64,000 nt of DNA from Robiginitalea myxolifaciens (GCF_900115205.1 NZ_FOYQ01000002.1:1302001-1366000), one strand, 5' to 3'; numbered from the stretch's first letter, positions 51,352-60,466 are shown. Made by a program: numbers and translations. The notes: generated by a model from the letters alone, not told the origin.

Positions 51352-52065
51352 TTACAATCTTTTGTAGATCGAATTTGGAAGCACTTTCAAGATAAGAGAG
51401 ATTAACCGCCATCTCCTGGTCACGTAGCCAACATCTTTTTTGCGTTTGATCAAATCATAGATTTGACGCGCTGCTTTTTCTCTTGAGGCAACCCAGAACT
51501 GACCCTCTCCCTTAGCCATATCAGTATCTACAAAGCCCGGTCGTATATCGGTAACAAATATTGGCTTTTTTGAACTTTTGGCTTTTTGCCGTAATCCTTC
51601 CAGGTAATTGATTTGATAAGCTTTTGAAGCGTTATACGCAGGAGCAACTTTGCTCCCCCTTAAACCCGCAATTGAGCTGATTACAACCAGGTGGCCCAAC
51701 CCTTGATTTTGGAAATAGTTGAAGGCCCAGGAAGCAATTTGGGTAAACGCAATAACATTTAGCTGATTGGTATTATTTTCAATTCCATACACTAAATCCT
51801 CGTTTAAGTCACCTGTCCCTGAACTCAGAACCAAAAGATCCAAGCCACCAATTGCGTCTTTTAGGGCATCTAATTTTTGAGAATTATTTTCTTTTGTGCA
51901 ATCGAATGCACTAATAGCGAAATTTTGAGGATTGGTAATCTTTAAATCTTCAAGCAGATTTCTTCTTCTACCAGTTATTCCAACCATGTATCCATTGCTA
52001 GCAAGAATTTGAGCGAGTTCATTTCCAATGCCGGACGTTGCTCCAATAACAATGGCTTTTTTCAT
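51352..52065 (-). CDS. Short-chain dehydrogenase/reductase
   Basis: A 237-residue classical SDR. The cofactor motif is GATSGIG (TGxxxGxG type) at 8-14, the catalytic motif is YNASK with a serine in VVISSIAGLRG, and the NNxG-like position reads VLSSGTG. Cytoplasmic NAD(P)-dependent oxidoreductase; substrate unknown. Monocistronic, followed by repeat R2. Confidence 0.92.
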   Translation of the reverse strand: MKKAIVIGATSGIGNELAQILASNGYMVGITGRRRNLLEDLKITNPQNFAISAFDCTKENNSQKLDALKDAIGGLDLLVLSSGTGDLNEDLVYGIENNTNQLNVIAFTQIASWAFNYFQNQGLGHLVVISSIAGLRGSKVAPAYNASKAYQINYLEGLRQKAKSSKKPIFVTDIRPGFVDTDMAKGEGQFWVASREKAARQIYDLIKRKKDVGYVTRRWRLISLILKVLPNSIYKRL

Positions 52066-52215
52066 TCAGATTTATGGTTGTGGCCAACTGTTCAGGTGAG
52101 GCCCATGGTGCCTTACGATTACGAGTAAGTTACCGAAAAATTTATATGATTTAAGTGGAAATAAATTTGGAGCTAGTGATAGGATGAACAATACCGAGTG
52201 TTTAGTCCCGATGTT

Positions 52216-52851
52216 CTAAAATCCTGCATATTCGGAAAGAGCACATTCAAACAGCACCTTCATAAATGATTGGTCCCTAATCGAGCCCTCTGATGACTTT
52301 TTAAGGTATGCTTTAGAAGTTAATATGACCTTACCTCTTACAATAGAACCTAATCTAAAAACCGGTTTTTCGTAAAGCTTTAATGATTGCTTCATACTTT
52401 CAAGATAAATCTCCTTGGCATATTTATTTGAATCGCTCTTCTTGTATATTTTAGAATTGGATGCAATAATAATCTTACCGTCAAAGTCTTTCTTGGTCAG
52501 TTTTATTTCGTAACCTATTCCACCGCCGTAGAATATGCCTCCGCGGACGAATATTGTATCATTTTTAAGTTGACAATGACACACATTTCTCATTAAGGTG
52601 GATGTAGTATCAAGAAGCGTTTCTATTTCTGGACTGTCCGGAAAATCCGGAGAGGTAAATCTCTTTATTTCGTTATTAAAAAAAATAAAATAACTCAGAC
52701 CATCTGAAGAAAACTGAGCCATATCATCTTTCTGTTTATTGATCTCAAGGTCATTTAATATTGAATCATCAAGATCATAGTATTTAGAAGAGGCTTGGGA
52801 AAAAGCTACACTTGAGCTAAACAAAACCAAGAAGAATAATCGAATCATCAA
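52216..52851 (-). CDS. Exported protein of unknown function
   Basis: A 211-residue protein with a signal peptide (about 1-18). The mature part contains a VCHCQLKNDTIFVRGGIFYG segment with two cysteines and several strands; no family was recognised. A motif-free lipocalin-like fold is possible. The 150 bases downstream hold a degenerate repeat copy. Confidence 0.6.
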   Translation of the reverse strand: MMIRLFFLVLFSSSVAFSQASSKYYDLDDSILNDLEINKQKDDMAQFSSDGLSYFIFFNNEIKRFTSPDFPDSPEIETLLDTTSTLMRNVCHCQLKNDTIFVRGGIFYGGGIGYEIKLTKKDFDGKIIIASNSKIYKKSDSNKYAKEIYLESMKQSLKLYEKPVFRLGSIVRGKVILTSKAYLKKSSEGSIRDQSFMKVLFECALSEYAGF

Positions 52852-52928
52852 TTTAAAGTTTGCACGTTACTTATTTGCTATTTACGGTTTCCCGAAAGAT
52901 TGCGTATAGGTGTTGTTGTGGGTAGCCT

Positions 52929-53984
52929 TTATTCCAATAAAAATTCTTTAATCCTATTCAGATAGTCTTCTTTCTGTTCCCACCATATTTCATGACCCGC
53001 ATTCTCAATGAATTGATATTTTGCATTAGGATAAACGTGAACATATTCATAGGCAGCTGAAAACGGTATGTAGTCGCACTGACCTTGAATTACCAATACA
53101 GGAGAGTCTACCTTTTTCAAATCATCTCTAACTTTTGGAACGACACCGTTATTTGTTGCCAGGAAGGCGTAGAGTCCACCTCCTCCTTCTTCTGGTAATA
53201 CGTTTTTTTGATCACACACCATTCCCTTTGTAAATTTAGTAGCGAGTGTGTTGAGGATTCTATCCATTTGTTTATCCGAGATTAGTCTTTTATCGAATAG
53301 TAGAGCTCCAGTGGTAGCCACGATAGCTTTAGGTTTGAATGCTGTTCTATCAACATCTTCAACAAACCGATAAGGAGCAATAAACTCTAAAGAGTCGGGT
53401 TTTGGATAAAGCGAGTCTAAGTCGAGATAAACATTTCCATTTATTCGTTTGGGAAGTAGTTTACCGGGGGAACTAAAAATAATTTTTTCGACTAATTCGG
53501 GGTGTTTCGCAGAAAAGTGTGAAACAATGGCACTACCGAATGATTGGCCTATAAGGATGACCTTGTTTGTCTTAATTCGTTCTGAAATGATCTCCTTCAG
53601 ATCGTTTACGTGCTTCTCGAAACTAACATCTGAAAATTTAGGAAGTCTATCCGAAAGTCCTGAACCTCTCTGATCATACAGATATATATCATGACCGAGG
53701 TGAGTTAATTCGGATAGTGTTTCAATAATACTCGTGTGAACGTAGCCGCCTGGACCTCCATGCAGGAAAATGACAGGTGAGTTATCCGTTTCTGAATCTG
53801 ATTTGAGATGAGTAAATGCAATGGAAAAACCCTCATTCATTTCCCAGTATGAAGTGTTTTCTCTAGGCTCTATTGCTTTTACCGTTTCTTTTTCGGGAAT
53901 AAGCAGTAGTATGACAAAGACCAATAGCAAGACTCCCAGTAGAATTCCTAACCACTTGAATATCTTTAGTATTACTTTCATCAT
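52929..53984 (-). CDS. Alpha/beta hydrolase, proline-iminopeptidase-like
   Basis: A 351-residue protein with a membrane anchor at the N-terminus (about 8-30). The oxyanion motif HGGPGGYVH, the nucleophile elbow GQSFGSAIVSHF and the catalytic histidine in NAGHEIWW match the proline-iminopeptidase/peptidase S33 group. The N-terminal anchor suggests it works on the outer face of the inner membrane. Monocistronic. Confidence 0.88.
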   Translation of the reverse strand: MMKVILKIFKWLGILLGVLLLVFVILLLIPEKETVKAIEPRENTSYWEMNEGFSIAFTHLKSDSETDNSPVIFLHGGPGGYVHTSIIETLSELTHLGHDIYLYDQRGSGLSDRLPKFSDVSFEKHVNDLKEIISERIKTNKVILIGQSFGSAIVSHFSAKHPELVEKIIFSSPGKLLPKRINGNVYLDLDSLYPKPDSLEFIAPYRFVEDVDRTAFKPKAIVATTGALLFDKRLISDKQMDRILNTLATKFTKGMVCDQKNVLPEEGGGGLYAFLATNNGVVPKVRDDLKKVDSPVLVIQGQCDYIPFSAAYEYVHVYPNAKYQFIENAGHEIWWEQKEDYLNRIKEFLLE

Positions 53985-54041
53985 TTTCTGCCATTTCTAC
54001 TTTAGACCTTTATTATTGAATATCGGTTACACTTCCTTTGA

Positions 54042-55133
54042 TTATACAGTATATAGCATCACTGATTCCTGTTTTCCACGCAGTTGCATTTCGCCCAGTG
54101 CAATTGATTTGAATGCCTTTGGCAAAGGCTCCAGTTTTTCCAGCAGATATTTTGAGAGTATTATGTCCTTACCGAGCTCATTACACTTTGACTGAATTCG
54201 AGCTGCTGTATTAAGCACATCACCTGAATATACAATATCTCGCTTCACAAGGCCTATTTCGCCCACCATAACGGCTCCGAAGTGAAGCCCTGCTTTGAAT
54301 TTGGGAACTATCTCATGGTAGTTTTTCTGATAATAGGCGGACTTCTCCATCAGGGCTTTCTCAATATCAAAAAAGCAATGTATGCAGTTGGCATTCTGTG
54401 TTCCAGAATCGGTCTTCCAACTGATCACGATTTCATCACCTACATATTGATAGATCTGCCCTTGCGAATTCAGAATGGCCGGCGTGACGTCTTTGAAGAT
54501 GTCTTTCAGGAAATTGAAATATTTCGCTTCTCCCAGTTTTTCGGCTATAGTAGTTGATCCTCGTAGGTCCAGGAACATGAAGATTCGCTCCTCCCGCTTT
54601 GGATGGAAGTATTTACCAAGGATAAAAGACTTGAAAACTCCTGGACCATATTTATCATTTACAGACAAGGCGATCAGCGTGATGATCACGACGGAGAGCC
54701 AGAACAAGTAAATAAAGAACTGTTCAATGGTAAGAAAATGAGTCCAAAGTGCTTGCCATACCTCCATACTGAACGCAGATGCTCCCAGTTGGCTAGAATT
54801 AAAGAACAGACCGCTTATTACAGCTACAGCCAAGAAGATCAATGTATATGACCATGCCATATTCAGCAGGGCTCTGCCATAGGGTTTGGTCCGCAACCAG
54901 TTCTCCCAAAAAAAGACGATACTGCTTCCACCGATTAGCCCGGCAACTAAACCTGTGATCAGGCTACCCGTCAAATAAACCATGGTGTTCATGTCTTCAA
55001 TCGCACAATTGAATTGGATCAAAATGTTATAACCCTGGATAAATTGTGATAAGGAGACCAGAATCCAGAAGAACGTAATCCAAGCTACCTTCTCGGCCTG
55101 GCTTTTGAGTTTATTGTAAACGGATGATTTCAC
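54042..55133 (-). CDS. Class III adenylate/guanylate cyclase with membrane domain
   Basis: A 363-residue protein with about five membrane helices (1-160) and a C-terminal class III cyclase domain. The two metal-binding aspartates are Asp189 (FLDLRGST) and Asp233 (YQYVGDEIVIS), and the transition-state Asn308 and Arg312 are in NTAAR. All catalytic residues look intact. It converts a nucleoside triphosphate to a cyclic nucleotide; ATP is likelier from the family, GTP cannot be excluded. No cyclic-nucleotide receptor is nearby. Confidence 0.88.
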   Translation of the reverse strand: MKSSVYNKLKSQAEKVAWITFFWILVSLSQFIQGYNILIQFNCAIEDMNTMVYLTGSLITGLVAGLIGGSSIVFFWENWLRTKPYGRALLNMAWSYTLIFLAVAVISGLFFNSSQLGASAFSMEVWQALWTHFLTIEQFFIYLFWLSVVIITLIALSVNDKYGPGVFKSFILGKYFHPKREERIFMFLDLRGSTTIAEKLGEAKYFNFLKDIFKDVTPAILNSQGQIYQYVGDEIVISWKTDSGTQNANCIHCFFDIEKALMEKSAYYQKNYHEIVPKFKAGLHFGAVMVGEIGLVKRDIVYSGDVLNTAARIQSKCNELGKDIILSKYLLEKLEPLPKAFKSIALGEMQLRGKQESVMLYTV

Positions 55134-55347
55134 GTTTAAAGAGTTGAAGCAATCGAATGATATGCATTATCGCTGGAGTTATGCATAACACACGTGCACA
55201 GTGCATTGGCACTTTACTTGTTTAATTTCTAAGATAACAAATCATCAATATCCTTGAAGGACGAAGTAGACTTGGGAGGAGGATTACGCCTTTGGCGTGA
55301 TCCAGAGTGGACCCACGCCTGCAAATAGAAAACTCATAAGAGAAGTT

Positions 55348-55383
55348 AAAAACCCCGATTCGCTGGCACGAATCTTTGGTTTT
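55348..55383 (-). terminator. Second terminator-like hairpin after tRNA-Val
   Basis: Arms 55353-55362 and 55369-55379 pair (GATTCG/CGAATC core extended by CCCC/GG with a small bulge), followed on the minus strand by TTTTT. It is the second of two tandem terminators behind the tRNA. Confidence 0.55.
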
Positions 55384-55432
55384 GCATTCCATCCGTAAAG
55401 CTCAAGCGAGCTTGGCTTTCCGATTGAAATGC

Positions 55433-55462
55433 AAAACCCCGCAACTTGCGTTGCGGGGTTTT
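55433..55462 (-). terminator. Terminator of the tRNA-Val gene
   Basis: A 12-base perfect stem AAAACCCCGCAA / TTGCGGGGTTTT with a six-base loop, 11 bases past the tRNA 3' end. It is symmetric and could work in both directions. Confidence 0.85.
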
Positions 55463-55472
55463 CTGCTTGATG

Positions 55473-55547
55473 TGGGCCCTACTGGATTCGAACCAGTGAC
55501 CCCCTGCTTGTAAGGCAGGTGCTCTAAACCAACTGAGCTAAGAGCCC
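55473..55547 (-). tRNA. tRNA-Val (anticodon TAC)
   Basis: A 75-nucleotide cloverleaf on the minus strand. The acceptor stem GGGCTCT pairs with AGGGCCC (one T-G pair), the anticodon stem CCTGC/GCAGG encloses CTTACAA with anticodon TAC, and the T loop is TTCGAAT within GGTTCGAATCC. The discriminator is A and CCA is not encoded. A TATATTTG promoter box lies 12 bases upstream. It stands at the border between the AT-rich accessory region and the GC-richer core. Confidence 0.97.
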
Positions 55548-55558
55548 GAATGGGAGTG

Positions 55559-55566
55559 CAAATATA
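55559..55566 (-). promoter_or_regulatory. Promoter -7 box of tRNA-Val
   Basis: TATATTTG on the minus strand is an exact match to TAnnTTTG, 12 bases before the tRNA 5' end, so transcription would begin a few bases ahead of the mature tRNA. The -33 region is only T-rich. Confidence 0.65.
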
Positions 55567-55674
55567 AATCGTTTTTTAATTCCGGAAAGGAATTGAGTTG
55601 AAAAAATTAGACTAGCGCAAAGTATCCTAGAGGATACACCTAATTTTCAAAAAGAGTTCTGCCGGAGGAACGTT

Positions 55675-56895
55675 CTATATTACCTCAGCCACCGTAAAGG
55701 TGCTGCCGCCTACGTAGATCAGGTCGTCTGGCTGAGCACTGGCAATAGCCTTTTCCAGAGCCTCTGGAATGGAATCATAGGGAGTAAACGAAAAACCTTG
55801 AGCTTCCATACCTGCTACCAATTCCTCCAGCGGCATCCCCCGTTCGATTTGCAAGGGGGCTATGTAGAATTGCGCGGTTGAAGGAAAGAGCGGCAGAAGC
55901 TGCTCTAAGGGTTTCCCTTTTACAAAACTCAGCACAACATGCAACTGTTCAAAAGGTTCCTGAACGAGCTGTTCCAGTACAATCGCCAGGCCTTCGCGGT
56001 TGTGGGCTGTGTCGCAAAGGACACGAGGGTTCTCTTGCAATACTTGCCACCGGCCCAGCAGTCCGGTATTCTCAGCTACACTGGCCAGGCCACGCGTAAC
56101 CTCATCAGTGCTAACTTTAAATTTCTCTTGCTCTGAGAGTTTGTCAAGAACCGCCAATACCCCACGCAGGTTTTTCTGCTGATAGCTCCCCAACAACGAA
56201 ATCGGGTACACTGGCCATTGCCGCTGGTCTGCAAAGACAATCGGGGCGTTTCGGCCATTAGCGATTTCCTCAAATACGGGTGCGGTTTCCGGCTGAGTTT
56301 CGCTGATCACGACAGGTACGCTCTCTTTGATGATCCCGGCTTTTTCCCCGGCAATTTCGGGCAGAGTGTCCCCCAAAAATTCGGTATGATCCAGGCCAAT
56401 ATTCGTAATCAGGCTTACCTCAGGAGATATGATGTTGGTGGCATCCAGCCTTCCGCCCAGGCCCACCTCAACTACGGCAATATCTACTTCCTCCTGGGCA
56501 AAATAGGTAAAGGCCATGCCCACCGTCAATTCAAAAAAGGATAGACCCGCTTCCTCGATGTAGGTGCGGTGGTCTGCCACAAAATCCACCACGAAGTCTT
56601 CTGAAGCCATAGTGCCATTAACACGGATACGCTCCCGAAAATCTTTTAAGTGGGGGGAAGTATAAAGGCCAACCTTGTAGCCTGCCTCCTGCAGGACGGA
56701 AGCCAGCATATGGCTGCTGGAACCTTTCCCATTGGTTCCGGCTACATGAATGCTTTTAAAGCTATGGTGGGGATTTCCCAGGTAGTCCGCAAAGTTTCGG
56801 ACGGGTTCCAACTTTCCGCTATAGGCCGAAGCGCCTCGCTGTTGGTACATGGGAAGTCGGGCAAAGAGCCACTCCAGGGTGCCCCTATAGTCCAT
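55675..56895 (-). CDS. folC: Bifunctional folylpolyglutamate / dihydrofolate synthase
   Basis: A 406-residue Mur-ligase-type enzyme. The P-loop GTNGKGS is at 53-59, followed by the folate-binding YTSPHLKDFRERI and the omega-loop region with LDHTEFLGDT. It adds glutamate to dihydropteroate or folates in the cytoplasm. Its start follows the TonB stop without a gap, so it is the last gene of the exbB-exbD-tonB operon, an arrangement found in other Flavobacteriia. Confidence 0.93.
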   Translation of the reverse strand: MDYRGTLEWLFARLPMYQQRGASAYSGKLEPVRNFADYLGNPHHSFKSIHVAGTNGKGSSSHMLASVLQEAGYKVGLYTSPHLKDFRERIRVNGTMASEDFVVDFVADHRTYIEEAGLSFFELTVGMAFTYFAQEEVDIAVVEVGLGGRLDATNIISPEVSLITNIGLDHTEFLGDTLPEIAGEKAGIIKESVPVVISETQPETAPVFEEIANGRNAPIVFADQRQWPVYPISLLGSYQQKNLRGVLAVLDKLSEQEKFKVSTDEVTRGLASVAENTGLLGRWQVLQENPRVLCDTAHNREGLAIVLEQLVQEPFEQLHVVLSFVKGKPLEQLLPLFPSTAQFYIAPLQIERGMPLEELVAGMEAQGFSFTPYDSIPEALEKAIASAQPDDLIYVGGSTFTVAEVI

Positions 56896-57801
56896 TTATT
56901 GCCCCAATTTAAAGTTGACCACAACAAAGCCAACTTGTTGGGCCGGCGCCTTAGAATCAGGGTTCCAGCGGTGCATAAAGGCGGTCTTCTTGGCGGGTTC
57001 CAGTAAACAAGGATCGTTGTTCGTGGTTCCGCGCACCCCGGGCGTTGCATCGATAACGCGGCCGTTGCGATCTACCACAATACGTACCACAACCCTTCCG
57101 GCCTGGTTGCAGTCCTGGGCTACTTTTCCATTGCTGGCGAGGGAACGTCCCCCCAGGCCATAGCCTCCGGTACCGGAGCCACTTCCCGGGCCGCCATAAT
57201 AGGTGGCTGCGTAGGGATCTCCTCCGGGTTGTCCTTTATCCCCGGCGCGGTTGTCGTTTCCTTCGCTCCCGGTAGCTGTTCCGTCTGAGGTATTTAATCC
57301 GCCCATCATGGCATCGAGCTCCCGCTTCTTGGCTTCCTGCTCCTGCCGGGCCTTTTCTTCGGCAGCCTTGCGCTCCCGCTCCTTGCGTTCTGCCTCTTCC
57401 CGGGCACGCCGGGCAGCCTCCTCGGCTTTGCGCTGGGCTTCCCGCTGCTGGGCAAGTTTTATGGATTCCTCATTGTCCTGAGTCAGTACTTCTTCAGATG
57501 GGGCTTCCTGCACTACCTCCTCGGGTACTGGATCCGGATCGGTCTCGGGCTCGGCCACCTGGACCTCCTCTACTTCCTCGATTTCCTCAACAGGTTCGGG
57601 TTGCTGACGGCGCAGCGGTTCCAGGGGTTGGTCGTTGCCCATACCAAAATCCATGGTCCCCAGGTTCACGGTAATACCATCTTCCTCAGGTGGGTCCATA
57701 TAGGTAAGCCCGATATAAAAAAGCAACAGGACGAGCACGCTCAACAGGATCGTTGTAAGCGTGAAGGATTTTTTCTTGTGTCTCGTATCTAACAGCGCCA
57801 T
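56896..57801 (-). CDS. tonB: TonB energy-transducer protein
   Basis: A 301-residue protein with one N-terminal membrane helix (about 13-34), an acidic/proline-rich linker rich in Glu, Pro and Val (65-115), a Glu/Lys/Arg coiled coil (118-168), a Gly-rich stretch and a C-terminal TonB-like domain (about 225-300) with VVVRIVVDRNGRVIDATPG. It transmits proton-motive force to outer-membrane receptors. The start overlaps the ExbD stop by one base (TGATG). Confidence 0.9.
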   Translation of the reverse strand: MALLDTRHKKKSFTLTTILLSVLVLLLFYIGLTYMDPPEEDGITVNLGTMDFGMGNDQPLEPLRRQQPEPVEEIEEVEEVQVAEPETDPDPVPEEVVQEAPSEEVLTQDNEESIKLAQQREAQRKAEEAARRAREEAERKERERKAAEEKARQEQEAKKRELDAMMGGLNTSDGTATGSEGNDNRAGDKGQPGGDPYAATYYGGPGSGSGTGGYGLGGRSLASNGKVAQDCNQAGRVVVRIVVDRNGRVIDATPGVRGTTNNDPCLLEPAKKTAFMHRWNPDSKAPAQQVGFVVVNFKLGQ

Positions 57802-58187
57802 CAGTTGGGGCGCACCGCAAGGATCACTTTGTAATTATTCCGGTTGGCAATGTCCATTACATTCACGGCTTCCTTAATCGCCACGCTCTCTTCGGCGCGC
57901 AGGATAATGGTAGGCGTGTCCTGACCCTCTAGTGCCTTTTTTAGTTCAATTTCAATGTACTCTCCGTTGATCTGCTGGTTGTTAACAAAATACTCCAGGT
58001 TCTTGTTAATGGTCACCGAAACATTCTGCGTGTTGGTAGATTTCCCTCTGGCCTTGGGCAGCAGTAAATCCAGGGCGTTGGGCGAGTTGGCGGTTAGCAT
58101 AAAGAAAATCAGCAGGAGGAATACGATGTCCGTCATAGACGACATGCTAAATTCCGGGCTGATCTTATTTCTTCCTTTCAGTTTCAT
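57801..58187 (-). CDS. exbD: ExbD/TolR biopolymer transport protein
   Basis: A 128-residue protein with one membrane helix (about 16-34) that contains the essential aspartate in MTDIVFLLLIFFML, and a periplasmic domain. It forms the proton channel with ExbB. It lies 12 bases after ExbB and overlaps TonB by one base, a complete TonB motor operon. Confidence 0.93.
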   Translation of the reverse strand: MKLKGRNKISPEFSMSSMTDIVFLLLIFFMLTANSPNALDLLLPKARGKSTNTQNVSVTINKNLEYFVNNQQINGEYIEIELKKALEGQDTPTIILRAEESVAIKEAVNVMDIANRNNYKVILAVRPN

Positions 58188-58199
58188 ATGCAGGACGGC

Positions 58200-58895
58200 T
58201 TATACCGGTTCGCTTAACAGGTCCAGGAACTCCACAGCGTTGGCTTCCATTTTGTGGACCACTTTATCGGTTCGGTTTACCAGGTGGTTATACCCGATGT
58301 AGGCAATAATACCAACCACCAATCCGGCTACGGTAGTGGTCATGGCCGTATAAATTCCTGATGCCAGGGCTCCCATCTCGGCTTGTCCGCCGCTGGTTGC
58401 CATCTGGTGGAAGGCAAGGATCATACCAATTACCGTTCCCAGGAACCCGATCATAGGTGCTGCACCTGCTACAGTGGCCAGGATGCTAACGTTTTTCTCC
58501 AGTTTGTAGACTTCCAGGGTCCCGGCATTCTCAATAGCCGTGTTGATATCATCCAGGGGTTTCCCGATGCGCGATATCCCTTTTTCCGTAAGACGGGCTA
58601 CCGGGCTGTCGGTCTGGGCGCAAAGGATCTTTGCCGCTTCCAACTTTCCGCCCATAACGTGATCGCGGATCTGATTCATGAAATTCTTGTCGATTTTCGA
58701 GGCTGCCTTGATCGCCAGCAGGCGTTCAAAATAGATGTACATGGCCACGGCCAGCATCACAAACAAGACGGAAATTATAACGATACTTCCGGTTCCCCCG
58801 TTGAAGATCAGGTCTATGACCGAGAGGGTCTTTTCCTCTGAGGCCAGTTCGCCTGCCTGGGATGCATCCCCAACAACATCCTGGAATAAAAACAT
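58200..58895 (-). CDS. exbB: ExbB/TolQ/MotA-type proton channel protein
   Basis: A 231-residue protein from the ATG at 58895. A longer frame (from 59036) exists, but the promoter box at 58965-58958 lies inside it, so the shorter start MFLFQDVVGD is preferred. Three membrane helices (about 37-58, 133-155, 177-200) and the MotA_ExbB signature region with GFLGTVIGMILAFHQM are present. It builds the motor with ExbD and TonB. First gene of the operon exbB-exbD-tonB-folC. Confidence 0.92.
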   Translation of the reverse strand: MFLFQDVVGDASQAGELASEEKTLSVIDLIFNGGTGSIVIISVLFVMLAVAMYIYFERLLAIKAASKIDKNFMNQIRDHVMGGKLEAAKILCAQTDSPVARLTEKGISRIGKPLDDINTAIENAGTLEVYKLEKNVSILATVAGAAPMIGFLGTVIGMILAFHQMATSGGQAEMGALASGIYTAMTTTVAGLVVGIIAYIGYNHLVNRTDKVVHKMEANAVEFLDLLSEPV

Positions 58896-58957
58896 ATGTG
58901 CGGTTGTTAAATTTGCTTTTAATAACGGCGTTTCACCGATTAAAGTATGCACTTGGT

Positions 58958-58965
58958 CAAAATTA
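58958..58965 (-). promoter_or_regulatory. Promoter -7 box of the exbB operon
   Basis: TAATTTTG on the minus strand fits TAnnTTTG, 63 bases upstream of the exbB start. A T-rich TTTTC sits about 21 bases further upstream as a possible -33. This position decides the exbB start. Confidence 0.55.
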
Positions 58966-59034
58966 CACCTTTGCACGGAAACCGCCGAAAACTCGCTTAC
59001 TAAAGCAAGATTCACCATGCTGGAAACCGGGTCC

Positions 59035-59080
59035 AAAAAAGCCCGCTTCCTCCGGATGAGATAGCGGGCCTGAGTTTTTT
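59035..59080 (-). terminator. Terminator of the glutamate-dehydrogenase/NhaD operon
   Basis: Stem GCCCGCT (59041-59047) / AGCGGGC (59063-59069) with a 15-base loop, flanked by an A-run (59035-59040) that becomes a T-run on the minus strand. It lies 37 bases after the NhaD stop. Confidence 0.75.
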
Positions 59081-59116
59081 AATTTACGTTGTGATTAACT
59101 CCTGCTTATGCGTGGA

Positions 59117-60466
59117 TTAATGTACGTTTAATACGTAGTCCCGAAGCAGCATAAAGGTAATAGCACCGGCAACAAATCCGACCAGGGCTAACCAGGCAAT
59201 TTTCTTTAAGTACCAGAAGAAGTCGATCTTCTCCATTCCCATGGCCACTACCCCTGCGGCGGAGCCAATGATCAGCATACTTCCTCCTGTACCGGCGGAG
59301 TAAGCGATAAAGTGCCAGAGCGGATCGTCCATAGCTGCCGAGAACATTCCCATACTGGCCGCAACCAGAGGTACATTATCGATTACCGCCGAGCCGGCAC
59401 CCAGCAACATCACTACGATATCGGTATTGGGGATAGCCTCGTTCATACTTTCCGCATAGGTAAACAGTAAACCGAGCGACTCCAGGGCGGCAACCGCAAG
59501 GAGGATACCCAGGAAGAAAAGGATACTCGGCAACTCAATCTTGGAAAGCGAAGCATGCACCGGACTGTGCAGAGCGTGCTCGGCATGCTCTTCGTGTTGG
59601 GTCTGATCGGCAGAAGACAGACTAAACTTGGTCTTACTGTAGATCTCCGCAAAGGTCGCTACTACTGCCAGGGAAAGCATCATGCCCACATAAGGAGGCA
59701 GGTGGGTAAAGGTCTTGAAGAAGGGAACAAAAACGATCATCCCAAGGCCTAGGTACAACATGGTAGGGCCATACTTGCTCTTAGTTGTATTTTCTGCACT
59801 CAAATCCGCATCGATATTCCCCTGGAATACCTTAGCGCGGCTGGCGATAAAGGTAGGTACCACAGTACACATGATCGACGGCAAAAGCACGTGAATCACC
59901 AGCTGCGAGGCGGACACCTTATTGGCAATCCAGAGCATGGTTGTTGTCACGTCCCCGATCGGCGACCAGGCACCACCGGCGTTGGCATTGATAATGATCA
60001 TCCCCGCGAACCACAGTCGTGTATTGCGATCCTTGATCACCTTTTGCAGGATTGTGATCAGCACAATAGTAGCCGTAAGGTTATCGATTATTGCAGATAG
60101 GATAAAGGCCAGGATTGAGAACAACCAAAGCAATTTCCGCTTACTGCGGGTCCGGATGTACCCCTTAATCGTAGCAAAACCATCGAAGTAATCGATGATT
60201 TCCACAATGGTCATTGCACCCAGGAGGAATACCAGTATTTCTGCCGTTTTCCCCAGGTGATGCAATAATATCTCATCGATATGGGTGGGTTCCAGCTCCT
60301 TGAGTTCGGCATTTACCTCGAAAACCGGCATGTGGGCCAGGGCAATGATCGCCCATAGGATCGCCATCATGGCCAGGGCCGGGATCAGCTTATCGATTTT
60401 CAGATTGTGTTCAAGGGTAATGGCAAGGTATCCAAGTAGGAATACTACGATGATCAAGGTTTCCAT
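59117..60466 (-). CDS. nhaD: NhaD-type sodium:proton antiporter
   Basis: A 449-residue membrane protein with about twelve helices. The NhaD motif NANAGGAWSPIGDVTTTMLW is clear, as is the C-terminal AYSAGTGGSMLIIGSAAG segment. A histidine/glutamate-rich loop (QHEEHAEHALH) lies between helices near residue 270. It exports Na+ in exchange for H+ and is common in marine Flavobacteriia. It follows glutamate dehydrogenase by 16 bases, so the two share a transcript. Confidence 0.93.
   Translation of the reverse strand: METLIIVVFLLGYLAITLEHNLKIDKLIPALAMMAILWAIIALAHMPVFEVNAELKELEPTHIDEILLHHLGKTAEILVFLLGAMTIVEIIDYFDGFATIKGYIRTRSKRKLLWLFSILAFILSAIIDNLTATIVLITILQKVIKDRNTRLWFAGMIIINANAGGAWSPIGDVTTTMLWIANKVSASQLVIHVLLPSIMCTVVPTFIASRAKVFQGNIDADLSAENTTKSKYGPTMLYLGLGMIVFVPFFKTFTHLPPYVGMMLSLAVVATFAEIYSKTKFSLSSADQTQHEEHAEHALHSPVHASLSKIELPSILFFLGILLAVAALESLGLLFTYAESMNEAIPNTDIVVMLLGAGSAVIDNVPLVAASMGMFSAAMDDPLWHFIAYSAGTGGSMLIIGSAAGVVAMGMEKIDFFWYLKKIAWLALVGFVAGAITFMLLRDYVLNVH

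Larger units (their letters stand above)
55134..55472. other. 339-base gene-free stretch with several hairpins
   Basis: Between the cyclase start and the tRNA 3' end there is no coding frame. From right to left it holds a terminator (55433-55462), a partly paired hairpin between two GCATT arms (about 55383-55432), a second terminator-like stem (55348-55383) and a 10-base stem GGATTACGCC/GGCGTGATCC (55281-55303). The remainder is AT-rich. Confidence 0.6.

Noticed and set aside
28191-55472. A complete mobile element (integrative element or prophage) in the AT-rich region
   Set aside because: No integrase, recombinase, transposase, relaxase or phage structural gene is visible, and no second copy of the tRNA-Val 3' end was found by eye.
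58896-59036. A longer ExbB beginning at 59036
   Set aside because: The promoter box at 58958-58965 lies within the extension, the extra residues do not look like ExbB, and the terminator of the upstream operon overlaps its start.
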